Shown: positions 1-10,482 of the stretch, piece by piece
Layout of the letters: each line of letters begins with the position of its first letter
Position numbering within the stretch: the first letter of the stretch is position 1
Notes under the pieces: model-generated
Databases searched by the model: none
Seen by the model: the letters and a program-made list of their open reading frames with translations, nothing else
What the model was told of the DNA's origin: nothing
Translations under genes and position numbers: made by a program
NCBI RefSeq assembly: GCF_007859765.1
Contig: NZ_SIHJ01000001.1
Coordinates: forward strand, 1,632,067-1,696,066
Length of the DNA: 64,000 nucleotides
Direction of reading: 5' to 3'
From: Posidoniimonas corsicana
GTDB lineage: Bacteria; Planctomycetota; Planctomycetia; Pirellulales; Lacipirellulaceae

Positions 1-513
1 AGCTTCACCCAGGTCGACCTGCTGAGCCTGATCAGCAAGTGGATGGACTGGAGCCCCGGCTACGCGGTTAGCATGGCCGTGATGCTGGTGCTGCTGACGC
101 CGATTGGCGTCGCGCTGCGGCGGTTGAATAGTCAGGGCGACTCGGCGGGCGCTGCGACGCAGTCTGGCGCGCTCGCGGCGCTGGCTATCGTCGTCACGGT
201 ATTCCACCAGTCGTACGACGCGCTGCTGCTGGTGGCGGCCATCACGGGCCTGGCGACCGGGCGGCCGGAGCGGTCTTGGCGGGGGATCCCAAGGTGGGCT
301 AGGTGGGGCTTGGCCGCCCTCTGCTTAACGCCCTCGTTCAACCTGCTATCGACGCGCGCGTTTCTGCAGAAGCTCGGGATTGCCCCGCCGGACACGGGGT
401 TCACGCTCGTCACGAGCATCAACGGGACCGCGTTGGCGGCCGCGTTGCTGCTGATGCTCTGGCTGGCCTGCCGGCGCTGTGCGACGCGAGCCGAGGAACG
501 CCCCCCCGGCTAG
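1..513 (+). CDS. C-terminal part of a polytopic membrane protein (GT87/DUF2029-like)
   Basis: The reading frame is open from base 1, so only the last 170 residues are present; the first in-frame ATG (base 43) is probably internal. The fragment is strongly hydrophobic, with about four membrane segments, and contains a TVFHQSYDALLLVAA segment that resembles the conserved C-terminal part of GT87/DUF2029 polyprenyl-phosphate-mannose mannosyltransferases. It ends in a charged tail, RRCATRAEERPPG. Its TAG stop overlaps the TAG stop of the convergent nqrM gene within one CTAG. The family call is an inference from a short segment; another multi-pass glycosyltransferase is possible. Confidence 0.5.
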   Translation, partial: SFTQVDLLSLISKWMDWSPGYAVSMAVMLVLLTPIGVALRRLNSQGDSAGAATQSGALAALAIVVTVFHQSYDALLLVAAITGLATGRPERSWRGIPRWARWGLAALCLTPSFNLLSTRAFLQKLGIAPPDTGFTLVTSINGTALAAALLLMLWLACRRCATRAEERPPG

Positions 514-728
514 TCGTTTGCCGAAGCGGCGTGCTCGCGGGCCCGCTCCCCGCGGCATTCGGGCGAGGGGTTGCTGCAGGCCTCGCAGATGGAGTTGCCG
601 TCGCGGTCCTTGAAGTTGGCCAGGCCGCCGCACGAGCCCTTGATGCGGCGGTTGCTGATGAGCACGCCGATCGCCATCCCGGCCAGGGCGATCGCAAACA
701 CGGCGGCGGTGATCAGGACTTGGGTCAT
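510..728 (-). CDS. nqrM: NqrM-like Na+-NQR maturation protein
   Basis: A 72-residue protein with one N-terminal membrane helix (about residues 4-24), then RRIKGSCGGL and a Cys cluster (SICEAC, PEC). NqrM (DUF539) of Vibrio has this size and layout, and its cysteines are needed to deliver iron to the NqrD/NqrE site of the Na+-pumping NADH:quinone reductase. The position as the last gene of the minus-strand nqr operon, 12 bases after apbE, supports the call. The ATG at 728 is the only reasonable start. The gene converges on the upstream membrane-protein gene and shares a CTAG with its stop. Confidence 0.85.
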   Translation of the reverse strand: MTQVLITAAVFAIALAGMAIGVLISNRRIKGSCGGLANFKDRDGNSICEACSNPSPECRGERAREHAASAND

Positions 729-740
729 AGCGGAAAGGTT

Positions 741-1805
741 CTAGTTGTCGCCCTCGGACAGGGAGTCCCACGCCGGCGTCCGGCGTTCGCGGAACCCCTC
801 GGGCGTGCGTTCGATGAGCAGGGCGGCCACGCTGTTCTCGTTCGCCCAATTGTACCCCTCGTCGGGGCCCATGACCAACAACGCGGTCGCCAACGCGTCG
901 GCCCGCATGCAGGAGGGCGCCAGCACACTCACGGTAGCCAGCTTGTGTTGCACGGGGCGGCCGGTGGCTGGGTCGATGGTGTGGGAGAAGCGCCGACCGT
1001 CCTCCTCGAAGAAGTTTCGGTAGTCGCCGGAGGTGGCGATCGACCGGTCGCGGAGTTCCAACACCGTCTGCAGGGTGCTGCCGTTCTCGTCGGGCTTCTC
1101 GACGCCGATCCGCCAGGGCTGGCCGTCCGGCTTCACGCCGCGGCAGACCACCTCGCCGCCGATCTCGACCATCGACGCGGTCGCGCCCAGCTCGGCGAGC
1201 AGGTCGGAAACGGCGTCCACGCCGTAACCTTTGGCTATGGCCGACAGGTCCAGGTAGACGTCGGGCCGCGACTTCTTGATCGCGGGCGGGTCGAGCCGAA
1301 CTTCGATCGACTGGTAGCCGATCCGGGCGAGCGCCGCCTGCACTTGTTCGTCGGTCGGCGGCTCAGTGCGGCGGCCGTCCGGGCCGAAGCCCCACAGGTT
1401 CACGACCGGACCAACGGTGGGGTCGAACCGGCCGTCCGTGTCTTGCGAGATCCGTAGCGCGTACGCGACCACCTTGGCGGTCTCGGGCGAGACTTCGAAC
1501 CAGTCGTCGCTTTCCGACTGGTTGAACCGCGACAGCTCCGACTCAGGGTCGTAGGTGGACATCCGCCGATTGATCTCGGCGAGCCGCGCGTCGACCTCGT
1601 GCTGCAACTCCTCCAGCCGCTCCGCGGCGTCCGGCGTGACCGCCTTCACCGAGTACCGCGTGCCCATGGTCGGTCCGGCGAACGTGACCACCGAGGGCGC
1701 CGATTGGATGGTCCCGTCGACCGGGCCGGGGGCGCAGCCGATCAGCAGCGGTCCGGCGGCGAACGCCAGCAGGCAGGCGCCGACAAGGCGGTAACCGGTA
1801 GCCAC
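741..1805 (-). CDS. apbE: FAD:protein FMN transferase ApbE (lipoprotein)
   Basis: ApbE moves FMN from FAD onto Thr residues of NqrB and NqrC. Visible family features, in order, are GPTMGTRYSV, STYDPESELSRFN, DLSAIAKGYGVDAV, the VEIGGEV turn, ATSGDYRNFF, SHTIDPATGRPV and the Mg-binding C-terminal ADALATALLVMG. The GTG at 1805 was chosen as start: it lies five bases after the nqrF stop and gives a direct lipoprotein signal (hydrophobic stretch ending LLIGC, Cys24). An upstream in-frame ATG at 1850 overlaps nqrF and would add 15 polar residues before the signal. The protein probably acts outside the membrane, where NqrC carries its FMN. Confidence 0.92.
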   Translation of the reverse strand: MATGYRLVGACLLAFAAGPLLIGCAPGPVDGTIQSAPSVVTFAGPTMGTRYSVKAVTPDAAERLEELQHEVDARLAEINRRMSTYDPESELSRFNQSESDDWFEVSPETAKVVAYALRISQDTDGRFDPTVGPVVNLWGFGPDGRRTEPPTDEQVQAALARIGYQSIEVRLDPPAIKKSRPDVYLDLSAIAKGYGVDAVSDLLAELGATASMVEIGGEVVCRGVKPDGQPWRIGVEKPDENGSTLQTVLELRDRSIATSGDYRNFFEEDGRRFSHTIDPATGRPVQHKLATVSVLAPSCMRADALATALLVMGPDEGYNWANENSVAALLIERTPEGFRERRTPAWDSLSEGDN

Positions 1806-1809
1806 GCCG

Positions 1810-3027
1810 TTACCCACCGAAGTCGTCGTAGGCGATGTTTTCCTTCTCAACGCCCAGGTCGTCGAGCATCTTGAACACGGCCGCGTTCATCATGGGCGGG
1901 CCGCAGATGTAGTACTCGATGTCTTCCGGCGCTGGGTGGTCCTTCAGGTAGTTGTCGAGCAGCACCTGGTGGATGAAGCCCTGGTAGCCGGTCCAGTTGT
2001 CCTCGGGCAGCGGCTCGGAGAGGGCGATGTTGAACTTGAAGTTCGGGTACTCCTCTTCGATCTTCCGGAAGTGGTCCACGTAGAACAGCTCGCGCGAGCT
2101 GCGTCCGCCGTACCAGTAGCTCACCTTGCGGCCGGTCTGGAGGTTCTTGAACAGCTCGAAGATGTGGCTGCGGAGCGGGGCCATGCCGGCGCCGCCGCCG
2201 ATGTAGACCATTTCGGCGTCGGTCTCCTTGATGAAGAACTCGCCGTAAGGCCCGGAGATCGTGACCTTGTCGCCCGGCTTCAGGTTGAAGATGTAGCTGG
2301 ACATCTTGCCGGGGGGCGCGTCGGGGATGCGGGGCGGGGGGCTCGCCACGCGGACGTTGAGCATGATGATGCCCTTCTCGCCCGGGTAGTTGGCCATGGA
2401 GTACGCCCGCACGACCTCCTCGTCGACCTTCGAGGTGTACTGCCAGACGTTGTACTTGTCCCAGTCCTCGTGAAACCGCTCGTCGATGACGAAGTCCTTG
2501 TAGTGGACCACGTGCGGCGGGCACTCGATCTGGATGTAGCCGCCGGCCTTGAAGTTGACGTCCTCGCCCTCGGGCAGCTCGAGCACGAGCTCCTTGATGA
2601 ACGTCGCGACGTTGTTGTTCGAGCGGACCGTGCACTCCCACTTCTTGGTGTCGAAGGCCTCTGGCGGGACCTCGACCTTCATGTCCTGCTTGACCGCGAC
2701 CTGGCAGGACAGGCGGCAGCCCTCGCGGGCCTCCTTCTTGCTGATGTGGGCCTTCTCGGTCTCGAGGATCTCGCCGCCGCCCTCGTGGATCTTCACCTCG
2801 CACTGGGCGCAGGTGCCGCCGCCGCCGCACGCGCTGGAGACAAAGATGCCCTCGTCGGCCAGCGCGTTGAGCAGCTTGCCGCCCGCGGGGACGTGGATCG
2901 TCTTCTGCTCGTTGATCACGATCTCGACGTCGCCGGACGCGACGAGCTGGCTCTTGGCGGCGAGGATGATCGCCACCAGCGCCAGGACGATGATCGTGAA
3001 CAACAGGATGCCAAGGATAACGGTCAT
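1810..3027 (-). CDS. nqrF: Na+-translocating NADH:quinone reductase subunit F
   Basis: The NADH-oxidising entry subunit of Na+-NQR, 405 residues, normal for the family. One N-terminal membrane anchor (residues 3-23) is followed by a ferredoxin domain with [2Fe-2S] ligands Cys67, Cys73, Cys76 and Cys108 ([11 protein letters not shown], then CRLSCQ). Then comes the FAD-binding barrel (RAYSMANYP) and the NADH domain ([27 protein letters not shown]). It ends in the conserved aromatic/acidic tail AYDDFGG. It is the last structural subunit gene of the operon, separated from nqrE by a heptamer repeat array. Confidence 0.97.
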   Translation of the reverse strand: MTVILGILLFTIIVLALVAIILAAKSQLVASGDVEIVINEQKTIHVPAGGKLLNALADEGIFVSSACGGGGTCAQCEVKIHEGGGEILETEKAHISKKEAREGCRLSCQVAVKQDMKVEVPPEAFDTKKWECTVRSNNNVATFIKELVLELPEGEDVNFKAGGYIQIECPPHVVHYKDFVIDERFHEDWDKYNVWQYTSKVDEEVVRAYSMANYPGEKGIIMLNVRVASPPPRIPDAPPGKMSSYIFNLKPGDKVTISGPYGEFFIKETDAEMVYIGGGAGMAPLRSHIFELFKNLQTGRKVSYWYGGRSSRELFYVDHFRKIEEEYPNFKFNIALSEPLPEDNWTGYQGFIHQVLLDNYLKDHPAPEDIEYYICGPPMMNAAVFKMLDDLGVEKENIAYDDFGG

Positions 3028-3065
3028 GTATTGGCTTTCGGCTGTTGGCTTTCGGCTATCGGCCC
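3028..3065 (-). repeat. Heptamer array between nqrE and nqrF
   Basis: Read on the minus strand, this spacer is a run of 7-base units, GCCGATA GCCGAAA, then GCCAACA GCCGAAA and GCCAATA, ending just before the nqrF start. The consensus is GCYRANN. Similar arrays lie between nqrD and nqrE, upstream of nqrB, and on both sides of the four-helix-bundle gene in the sucC-sucD gap. The function is unknown; the array sits where the nqrF ribosome-binding region should be, and no good Shine-Dalgarno sequence is visible. Confidence 0.7.
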
Positions 3066-3145
3066 AGGGGGCGTAGCGGGCAAGCCTGAGACAGGCGACT
3101 CGAGGTTTCTCTTGATTCGATGTGGTGTCGGGCGGCGGCGCTGTG

Positions 3146-3778
<633 letters not shown>

Positions 3779-3779
3779 T

Positions 3780-3812
3780 GTCTTGGCTCTTTGCTGTTGG
3801 CTGAACGCTAAC
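3780..3812 (-). repeat. Short heptamer array upstream of nqrE
   Basis: Minus-strand reading gives GCGTTCA GCCAACA GCAAAGA GCCAAGA directly before the nqrE ATG. These are degenerate units of the GCYRANN heptamer seen elsewhere in this window. It is one of three arrays inside the nqr operon, so whatever places these arrays tolerates operon interiors. Confidence 0.6.
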
Positions 3813-3835
3813 GGCGGGGGGGACCGGCGGACGGG

Positions 3836-4450
3836 CTAGGCGTCGTGCTCGATCTGCTCGGGCTTGAGCGTGCGGAGGATCCAGATGAACCCGCCGATCA
3901 GGAAGAACGCGCTGGGCGGCAGCAGCATCAGGCCGTTGCCGACGTACGAGTCGGGCATCACGTCGAAGCCCATCAGCTTGCCGCTCCCCAGCAGCTCGCG
4001 GAAGAACCCGACGACCACCAGGATCAGGCTGTAGCCGAGCGCGGTGCCGATGCCGTCCAGGAAGCTCATGCCGGGCGAGTTCTTCATGGCGTAGGCCTCG
4101 GCGCGGCCCATCACGATGCAGTTGGTGATGATCAGGCCGACGAACACGCTGATCGGCTTGCTGATGTCGTAGAAGTAGGCCTTGAGGAACTGGTCGACCA
4201 CGATCACCAGCGACGCGATGATGGTCATCTGCACGATGATCCGGATGCTGCTGGGCACGTAGCTGCGGACCAGGCTGACCGCCGCGCCGGACATTCCGGT
4301 CACAAAGATCACCGCCCCGGCCATCAGCAGCGAGGTCTCGAGTTTGGTCGTGACCGCCAACGCGGAGCAGATGCCGAGCACCTGCAGCGCAATCGGGTTG
4401 TTGTTAACGATCGGGTCGACCAGAACGTCTTTGGGGGAGGCTTTCGCCAT
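3836..4450 (-). CDS. nqrD: Na+-translocating NADH:quinone reductase subunit D
   Basis: A 204-residue polytopic subunit. It carries Cys28 ([13 protein letters not shown]) and Cys111 ([15 protein letters not shown]), which correspond to the iron ligands contributed by Nqr[12 protein letters not shown] near the N-terminus and the [13 protein letters not shown] segment are typical. The length and the start at 4450 fit the family. It lies 57 bases downstream of nqrC in the same operon. Confidence 0.96.
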   Translation of the reverse strand: MAKASPKDVLVDPIVNNNPIALQVLGICSALAVTTKLETSLLMAGAVIFVTGMSGAAVSLVRSYVPSSIRIIVQMTIIASLVIVVDQFLKAYFYDISKPISVFVGLIITNCIVMGRAEAYAMKNSPGMSFLDGIGTALGYSLILVVVGFFRELLGSGKLMGFDVMPDSYVGNGLMLLPPSAFFLIGGFIWILRTLKPEQIEHDA

Positions 4451-4507
4451 GGGTCGTGCTCCGGGCTGCTGCGGGAGGGACTCGCCGCTTGGGCCGTGGT
4501 TGCGTGG

Positions 4508-5266
4508 TTACTGTTTCGCCAGGTACTTGCCGAATCCGTCGTCGCCGAGCCAGTACTTGATCAGGTGGTCGACGCCCTTGGACGTGATGGTCGCGCCGGA
4601 CACGCCGTCGATGGTGTAGTCGAACGCCGGGTTGTCGGAGGCCGTCTTGCCCTTCTTGACCTGGAGCTGGACGTCGCCGTTGGAGTCGATCGCCTTCTTG
4701 CCGGGCCACTGCTCTTTCCACTGCTCGCTGTCGGCGATCTCGGCGCCCAGGCCGGGGGTCTCTTTGTGGTCATAGAAGGTGATGCCCTTGACGGTCGTGG
4801 CGTCATCCTCCAGGGCGAGGAAGCCCCACAGGGTGCCCCACAGGCCCTTGCCGTAGACCGGCAGCACGTAGCCGCCGGACGCGATCTTGTAGACCGGCGC
4901 GTACGGCTCGCGGTTGCGGATGCCCATCAGGGCGTTGTTCTCGACGGGGACGTTCAGCTTGGGGTCGTTGGCCGCCTTCTTGGGGTCGTAGCCCTTGGGC
5001 AGCTCGTCGTCGCTGACCGGCTGGCCGGTGGCGAGGTCGACCATGACCTCCTTGATCTTGTCGTCGTACTCCTTGTCGACCTGTTCGGGCGAGGCGGACG
5101 CGTCCACGAGCCCGGCGGCGATCAGGACGTTCTTTTTCCGGTCGACGACCTTGTTGCTCTTGATCTTGCCGTCCAGCAGCTGCGCCGTCCCTGCGACCAG
5201 GAACGAGCAGACAACGCACAAGACGGTGGCCACGATAAACGTGCCGGCGGTGGAGTCACGCTGCAT
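4508..5266 (-). CDS. nqrC: Na+-translocating NADH:quinone reductase subunit C
   Basis: A 252-residue protein with one N-terminal membrane helix (about residues 8-30) and a periplasmic FMN-binding domain. The flavinylation motif [11 protein letters not shown] lies at about residues 221-231; the Thr of SGAT is the expected site of covalent FMN added by Apb[12 protein letters not shown] is also a family hallmark. The start overlaps the end of nqrB by 11 bases, suggesting translational coupling. Confidence 0.96.
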   Translation of the reverse strand: MQRDSTAGTFIVATVLCVVCSFLVAGTAQLLDGKIKSNKVVDRKKNVLIAAGLVDASASPEQVDKEYDDKIKEVMVDLATGQPVSDDELPKGYDPKKAANDPKLNVPVENNALMGIRNREPYAPVYKIASGGYVLPVYGKGLWGTLWGFLALEDDATTVKGITFYDHKETPGLGAEIADSEQWKEQWPGKKAIDSNGDVQLQVKKGKTASDNPAFDYTIDGVSGATITSKGVDHLIKYWLGDDGFGKYLAKQ

Positions 5267-6533
5267 AGCGGGCCATCCTCCTTTTCACATTCGCTTGGAT
5301 GACGTAGTAGTCGATGAGCGGCGCCATCACGTTGCCGAACAGGATGGCCAGCATGATGCCCTCGGGGAACGCCGGGTTGGCCACCCGGATCAGCACGGTC
5401 ATCACCCCGATCAGGATGCCGTACCACCATTTGCCGATCTCGGTCATCGCGGCGGACACCGGGTCGGTCGCCATGAAGACCGTGCCGAACGCAAACCCGC
5501 CGATGACCAGGTGCCACCACGGGGCGATGTCGGCCAGCGGGTTGTCGCTGGTGCCGCGGAAGCCCCAGAACAGGAAGCCCATGCCCAGGCAGCCCAGCAC
5601 GCAACCAGCCATGATCCGCCACGAGCCGATGCCCGAGGCGATCAGGATCGCGGCGCCCAGCAGGCAGCAGAGGGTGGAGGTCTCGCCCATGGAGCCCTGG
5701 ATGTTGCCGAGGAAGCAGTCCAGCCAGGTGAAGTCGGCGTTCTTGGCCTGCGACATCGCGGCCTCGGGGCCCACGCCCTTGCCGGCGTTGACCATCACGC
5801 CCAGCGTCGTGGCGCCGGACACGGCGTCCGCCTGCTTGGCCGCGACCCACACGCCGATGTTCGACGCGCCGCTGGCCACCCACTCGCCCGAGATCCGGGC
5901 CGGGTAGGCGAAGTACAGGAACGCCCGAGCCGTGAGCGCCGGGTTGAGGAAGTTCTTGCCGGTGCCGCCGAAGATCTCCTTGCCGATCACCACGCCGAAC
6001 ATGATACCCAGCGCCACCTGCCACAGCGGGATGGTGGGGGGCAGCGTCAGCGGGAACAGCATGCCGGTGACCAGGAAGCCCTCGTTGATCTCGTGCCCAC
6101 GGATCAGCGAGAAGACCAGCTCGCACACGCCGCCGACGGCCATCGTCACGATGTACACCGGCAGGAACCACACCAGTCCGTGGATGAAGCAGCCGAGGAT
6201 GCTGCTGGGGTCGTGGACCATCGGCCCCAGCGGGGCGAGCAGCGTCTCGCGCCAGGAGTCGATCGGCGCGGCGCCCAGCGAGATCGCGAGGTTCGCCTGG
6301 TAGCCCGTGTTGTAGAGCGCCCACAGGATGCACGGCCCGAGGGCCACGATCACCATGGACATCATCCGCTTCATGTCCAGCGCGTCGCGGACGTGCGAGG
6401 CGGACTTGGTCGTTTCGCCGGGCGTGAACAGGAACGTGTCCTGCGCTTCGTAGAGCGGGTACAGGCGTTCGAGCTTGCCCCCCTTCTCGAAGAGCGGCGC
6501 AACCTTGTCGAGCTGTTGCCTAAGGAATTTCAT
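5256..6533 (-). CDS. nqrB: Na+-translocating NADH:quinone reductase subunit B
   Basis: A 425-residue, roughly ten-helix membrane subunit that forms the Na+ pathway and holds covalent FMN and riboflavin. The motif [12 protein letters not shown] contains the SGAT flavinylation site. Other conserved stretches are [39 protein letters not shown] and [11 protein letters not shown]. The length matches the family. nqrB follows nqrA after an 83-base gap that contains a heptamer array. Confidence 0.97.
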   Translation of the reverse strand: MKFLRQQLDKVAPLFEKGGKLERLYPLYEAQDTFLFTPGETTKSASHVRDALDMKRMMSMVIVALGPCILWALYNTGYQANLAISLGAAPIDSWRETLLAPLGPMVHDPSSILGCFIHGLVWFLPVYIVTMAVGGVCELVFSLIRGHEINEGFLVTGMLFPLTLPPTIPLWQVALGIMFGVVIGKEIFGGTGKNFLNPALTARAFLYFAYPARISGEWVASGASNIGVWVAAKQADAVSGATTLGVMVNAGKGVGPEAAMSQAKNADFTWLDCFLGNIQGSMGETSTLCCLLGAAILIASGIGSWRIMAGCVLGCLGMGFLFWGFRGTSDNPLADIAPWWHLVIGGFAFGTVFMATDPVSAAMTEIGKWWYGILIGVMTVLIRVANPAFPEGIMLAILFGNVMAPLIDYYVIQANVKRRMARYAA

Positions 6534-6535
6534 GG

Positions 6536-6575
6536 ATAGCTGTTGGCGGTTAGCGATTGGCTGTTGGCTACTGTG
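6536..6575 (-). repeat. Heptamer array between nqrA and nqrB
   Basis: Minus-strand units are GCCAACA GCCAATC GCTAACC GCCAACA GCTATCC, ending immediately upstream of the nqrB ATG. The seven-base period is preserved although individual bases vary. Same GCYRANN family as the arrays near 3.03, 3.78, 10.07 and 10.46 kb. Confidence 0.7.
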
Positions 6576-6616
6576 CCACGGCCCACCCCGGCGGGGTGGG
6601 AGGTGCGTGAGGGGGG

Positions 6617-7993
6617 TTACCCCTCCCGCTCGATTGTTGTCAGGCAGTCACGCAGCAGCGTGCCGTAGTTGTTCTTGCTGGTGCAGACAAAGGTGCACAG
6701 CGCGAGGTCCTCCTCGTCCAGCTCCAGGGCGCCGAGCGCAAAGGCGGTCTCGGTGTCGTCGACGGCCAGCGCCTTGAGCAGCGGGGTGGGGACGATGTCC
6801 AGCGGCACCACGCTCTCGTAGGCGCCGGTCGGCACGATCGCGCGGTGGCTGCCGCCGGTGCTCGTGGTCAGCGCGAACCCCCGGTCGGGGGGCATAAACT
6901 TGGCGAGCCAGCTGCCGGCGTAAGCGCGGGAGAACGAGAACTTGTCGAACCCGGGGAGCATCCAGCCGATGAACTCCCGCTCGGACCCCTCCACCAGCAC
7001 CGACACCTGCGTGTGGTACCGGCCGAGGAAGTCGACCGGGGACTCGGCCGTGCGGCCCGCCAGAACCGACCCCGAAACGATGCGGGCCTTCTGCCCGGCG
7101 TCCAGCCGCAGCTCGCCGTCGGTCAGCTCGGTGAGGTTGGCGCCCAGCGTGGTCCGCACCAGACGCGGGTCGTTGGTGGCGGGGCCGGCGATCGACACCA
7201 CACGGTCGGTCATCAGCACGCCGGTCCGCATCAGGCGGCCCACCGCCGCTACGTCCTGGTAGCCGATGTGCCACACGGTGCGGTCCATGTGGGCGGGCAT
7301 CAGGAAGTGGATGTGGGTGCCCACCAGGCCGGCCGGGTGCGGGCCGCTGAACTCAACCGCCTCGACGCAGGCGAGGTCCTCGCCCGGCAGGCTGACGCCG
7401 TCCGCCTTGCACAGGTAGGTGGGGCCGGTGGTCAGCACGCTCAGCGCCTCGAGCCCGGCGATGAAGTCGGCCTGCAGGTCGGCCAGCACGACGCTGGGGT
7501 CGATCGCCAGTGGGTTGGTGTCGATGGCGGTGACAAAGATCGCCGCCGGCGCGGAGTCGATCGCCGGGACCTTGCTATACGGGCGGGTCCGCAGCGCGGT
7601 CCACAGCCCGGAGCTGACCAGGTTGTCGACTACCTGCTCCCGTGGCAGCTGGGCCAGGTTGGCGTCGGGGTAGGAGTTGAACACAAACTCCAGGTCGCCC
7701 GCCTGCTCGATTACCAGCGACTCGAACCGGCGCTTGGCGCCGCGGTTCACAGCGACCACCTTCCCCGCGACCGGCGCGGTGAAGCGGACGCCCTCGTTCT
7801 TCTTGTCGGTGAACAGCAGCTGGCCCTTGCGGACCTCGTCCCCCTCGGCGACCTCCATGGTCGGCTTCATGCCGATGTAGTCGTCACCCAAGAGGGCGTA
7901 GTGCCGCACCGGCGGGCTCTGTTCGATTGTCTGGCGGGGCTCCCCATTGAGCGGGATATTCAGGCCCTTGCTGATTTCAAACCGACGCGTCAT
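6617..7993 (-). CDS. nqrA: Na+-translocating NADH:quinone reductase subunit A
   Basis: A 458-residue peripheral subunit without membrane segments. The N-terminus [19 protein letters not shown] is the family signature and fixes the start at 7993; the frame stays open 55 codons upstream but that part is low-complexity Arg/Pro sequence. Visible blocks are [34 protein letters not shown] and [16 protein letters not shown]. It is the first gene of the operon and lies downstream of a putative Rex operator. NqrA is involved in binding ubiquinone and stabilising the complex. Confidence 0.96.
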   Translation of the reverse strand: MTRRFEISKGLNIPLNGEPRQTIEQSPPVRHYALLGDDYIGMKPTMEVAEGDEVRKGQLLFTDKKNEGVRFTAPVAGKVVAVNRGAKRRFESLVIEQAGDLEFVFNSYPDANLAQLPREQVVDNLVSSGLWTALRTRPYSKVPAIDSAPAAIFVTAIDTNPLAIDPSVVLADLQADFIAGLEALSVLTTGPTYLCKADGVSLPGEDLACVEAVEFSGPHPAGLVGTHIHFLMPAHMDRTVWHIGYQDVAAVGRLMRTGVLMTDRVVSIAGPATNDPRLVRTTLGANLTELTDGELRLDAGQKARIVSGSVLAGRTAESPVDFLGRYHTQVSVLVEGSEREFIGWMLPGFDKFSFSRAYAGSWLAKFMPPDRGFALTTSTGGSHRAIVPTGAYESVVPLDIVPTPLLKALAVDDTETAFALGALELDEEDLALCTFVCTSKNNYGTLLRDCLTTIEREG

Positions 7994-8158
7994 GCCATTC
8001 CACGATGTGGGACAGATTGGGATTTTGGGCGTAAACCGCCCCAGTGCTATCGATGGGCGCGACCGGGCCCGCGACTTAACGCGGCGACGCCGGGGCGGCC
8101 CGGTAGCGGCGGCGTGGCGGTTCACAGCTGGGTGAGGCGGACCGCGGGCACCGGCCAA

Positions 8159-8176
8159 CTGTGAAATTTTTCACGA
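8159..8176 (-). promoter_or_regulatory. Putative Rex-type operator upstream of nqrA
   Basis: The 18-mer CTGTGAAATTTTTCACGA contains the perfect 14-base palindrome GTGAAATTTTTCAC and matches the general Rex consensus TTGTGAANNNNTTCACAA at all but the outermost positions on each side. Rex is an NADH/NAD+-sensing repressor known from other phyla to control respiratory and NADH dehydrogenase genes. A TTGACG hexamer on the minus strand (8193-8188) could be the -35, which would put the -10 inside this palindrome. The rex gene itself is not in the window, so the regulator is inferred. Confidence 0.6.
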
Positions 8177-8872
8177 TATCGTCGCTACGTCAATGGGGCT
8201 TTAACTTTTCGTCGATTCTCGGCCGGCCCGAAGGTGTAGGAATCGTGCTGACTCAGCCGCCCGAGCGAGAGCATCCTGGGGGAGAAATCCGGGGCTATGC
8301 GGCTTCCGCGGGAGCAGAAGGCCCGGTTGGTATCCCCTCTGACCGCATGATGATAGCGATTTGCGGGGGGGCAGCAATCCACGGAGGGGAAGTTGCGGGC
8401 CATTCGAGATCGCGTCGATCCACCGGCCCGGTGTGAGTGTTTCAATACGTTCGAGCACAGGCAGGTGGCGAGAGCACTCTTGCGTCGTCGATGCGACTCG
8501 GCGGTACTAACCCCCTACTGCTCCCACCAACGAGAAGATTCGCCGACCGCTGCGGGGTCAGCCGAGCACGCCTTCAGCTGCACTCGAAGCGGCAGTGCTG
8601 TTCTTGCCGCGCAGAGCGGACCCGCTACGCGACCGAACCAGAGTGGCCTCGCTCGAGCGTGGTGCTCATCGCCGCGCTCGGCGAGCCGAGAGACCGCTGA
8701 TGGTTGAAGCTCGCAAGGCGGTGTTTGCAAAGACGTTGGGGCCGTTGAAGCTCTCCAGGGGCGGCTCTATACTCCATCGCTTCTCGAGCAATCGACCCGC
8801 ACACCGACCCACCCCCGCCCCACAATTCCCGCTCCGATGGGGTCGCCCCATCACCTGCGCAGCAGAGAATCT
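8177..8872. other. Divergent intergenic region nqrA / sucC
   Basis: About 700 bases separate the nqr control region from sucC. The short open frames here have no start signals or recognisable protein character. The only functional elements seen are the putative nqr -35 and Rex site at the left end and a sigma70-type promoter at 8745-8773 at the right end. A small RNA gene cannot be excluded, but no clear stem-loop plus T-tract was noticed. Confidence 0.5.
8745..8773 (+). promoter_or_regulatory. Sigma70-type promoter for sucCD
   Basis: TTGAAG (8745-8750) and TATACT (8768-8773) are separated by exactly 17 bases, a close match to the vegetative -35/-10 pair. The predicted start would lie about 90 bases upstream of the sucC ATG. 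Seen by eye only. Confidence 0.55.
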
Positions 8873-10060
8873 ATGAATATTCACGAGTTCCAGGGCAAGC
8901 AGCTCCTCGCCAGCTACGGCATCCCGAAGCCGGACGGAATCGTCGCCAAGACGCCGGAGGAGGCCGCGGCAGCCTTCGAGAAGCTCGGCGGGCCGATCGC
9001 CGTAGTGAAGGCTCAGATCCACGCCGGCGGCCGCGGCAAGGGCACGATCAAGGGCTCCGACCAGCACGGCGTGGAGTTGGTCAAGACCGCTGACGACGCG
9101 GCCCGCGTCGCCAAGGCGCTCTTGGGCGGCGAGTTGGTCACCATCCAGACCGGACCCGCGGGGCAGACCGTCAAGCAGGTGCTGGTGGAAGGCGGCTGCG
9201 ACATCGCCCGCGAGCTCTACCTGGGCATCGTTGTCGACCGTGCCGTGAAGAAGCCGGTGCTGATGGTGTCGACCGAGGGCGGCATGGACATCGAGAAGGT
9301 CGCCGAGGAGACGCCCGAGAAGATTTACAAGGAGGCGTTCCTGCCGGACGGCGGGCTGAGCGACGAGCAGGCCAAGGGCCTGGCCGCGAAGCTCGGACTG
9401 GAGGGCGGCTCGGTCGAGTCGGCCGTGAAGTTCATGCAGGCCATCTGCAAGCTGTTCGTGGAGCAGGACTGCAGCCTGGCGGAGATCAACCCGCTGGTGG
9501 TGACCGGCGGCGGCGACCTGATGGCGCTGGACGCCAAGATCAACTTCGACGACAACGCGCTGTTCCGCCACAAGGACATCCTCGAGATGCGGGACACCAG
9601 CGAGGAAGACCCTAACGAGCTGCGGGCTGGCGAGGCGGGCCTGAGCTACGTGCAGCTGGAGGGCAACATCGGCTGCCTGGTCAACGGCGCCGGGCTGGCG
9701 ATGAGCACGATGGACCTGGTGAAGCTGCACGGCGGCCAGCCGGCCAACTTTCTGGACGTCGGCGGCGGGGCCAACAAGGACCAGGTCACCGAGGCGTTCC
9801 GCATCCTGCTGGGCGACCCCAACGTCAAGGCGGTGCTGGTGAACATCTTCGGCGGCATTATGCAGTGCACCACCATCGCCAACGCGGTGCTGGCCGCGTA
9901 CAAGGAGGTCGGCTTCAACGTGCCGCTGGTCGTGCGGCTGGAGGGGACCGAGGTCGAAGAGGGTCGCAAGATCCTCGCCGAGTCGGACGTCGACATCATC
10001 ACGGCCGACGGTCTGACCGACGCCGCTCAGAAGGTCGTGGCGGCCGCGGGGGCGGCCTAG
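8873..10060 (+). CDS. sucC: Succinate-CoA ligase, beta subunit
   Basis: TCA-cycle enzyme subunit with an ATP-grasp nucleotide-binding fold, which with SucD interconverts succinyl-CoA and succinate with NTP synthesis. The N-terminus [18 protein letters not shown] is the family signature and fixes the start at 8873, 12 codons inside the longest open frame. [50 protein letters not shown] and [16 protein letters not shown] are all present. The length of 395 residues is normal. The partner gene sucD follows after an unusual insertion of about 450 bases. Confidence 0.97.
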   Translation: MNIHEFQGKQLLASYGIPKPDGIVAKTPEEAAAAFEKLGGPIAVVKAQIHAGGRGKGTIKGSDQHGVELVKTADDAARVAKALLGGELVTIQTGPAGQTVKQVLVEGGCDIARELYLGIVVDRAVKKPVLMVSTEGGMDIEKVAEETPEKIYKEAFLPDGGLSDEQAKGLAAKLGLEGGSVESAVKFMQAICKLFVEQDCSLAEINPLVVTGGGDLMALDAKINFDDNALFRHKDILEMRDTSEEDPNELRAGEAGLSYVQLEGNIGCLVNGAGLAMSTMDLVKLHGGQPANFLDVGGGANKDQVTEAFRILLGDPNVKAVLVNIFGGIMQCTTIANAVLAAYKEVGFNVPLVVRLEGTEVEEGRKILAESDVDIITADGLTDAAQKVVAAAGAA

Positions 10061-10105
10061 CGGTCAGCTCTCAGCGATCAGCCATCAGCTTGCCAGCTAA
10101 CGGGC
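10061..10105 (+). repeat. Heptamer array, left of the four-helix-bundle gene
   Basis: Read on the minus strand, this is GCTGATG GCTGATC GCTGAGA GCTGACC, the same 7-base unit as on the right side of the gene but in opposite orientation. The two arrays therefore form an inverted pair around the gene that interrupts sucC-sucD. Confidence 0.65.
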
Positions 10106-10111
10106 TTGCCG

Positions 10112-10471
10112 ATGAAGAGCTTTCATGATTTGGTCGTTTGGCAGAAGGCCCATCAGCTCACCCTCGACGTCTATCGGGAGACAAAGAACTTCCCTAGCGA
10201 CGAGCGATACGGAGTTACGAGTCAACTACGGAGATCGATGAGCTCGATACCGGCCAATATCGCCGAAGGTTGCGGTCGGGGGACCGACGCCGACTTCGCC
10301 CGCTTCCTACAAATCGCGATGGGGTCCGCCTCCGAAACCGAGTACCACCTGCGACTGTCCCATGACCTGAGCTACTTGACCCAGGATCAATGGACTCAAC
10401 TCAATAAGCACATCTGCGAAGTCAAGCGAATGCTCGCTTCGCTCCTAAAAAAGCTGAAAGCTGACAGCTGA
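10112..10471 (+). CDS. Four-helix-bundle protein (23S rRNA intervening-sequence protein family)
   Basis: A 119-residue all-helical protein. [35 protein letters not shown] and [16 protein letters not shown] are hallmarks of the TIGR02436 four-helix-bundle family, related to proteins encoded in 23S rRNA intervening sequences and to the Avd accessory protein of diversity-generating retroelements. The ATG at 10112 (MKSFHDL) is preferred to the TTG two codons upstream. The stop codon and the last residues (KADS) are encoded by the heptamer repeat that follows. The gene lies between sucC and sucD, so it looks like an insertion. The cellular function of free-standing members is unknown. Confidence 0.88.
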   Translation: MKSFHDLVVWQKAHQLTLDVYRETKNFPSDERYGVTSQLRRSMSSIPANIAEGCGRGTDADFARFLQIAMGSASETEYHLRLSHDLSYLTQDQWTQLNKHICEVKRMLASLLKKLKADS

Positions 10472-10482
10472 TCGCTGAAGGC
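10450..10482 (+). repeat. Heptamer array, right of the four-helix-bundle gene
   Basis: GCTGAAA GCTGACA GCTGATC GCTGAAG runs across the end of the four-helix-bundle gene and supplies its TGA. It is inverted relative to the array at 10061-10105. Further right, CCCAACAGCCAAGAGCCCAA, just before sucD, looks like decayed units of the GCC subtype found in the nqr operon. Confidence 0.65.

Noticed and set aside
8161-8738. Short open frames between the nqr operon and sucC
   Set aside because: They lack ribosome-binding sites, have arbitrary composition and cross the putative Rex operator and promoter regions.
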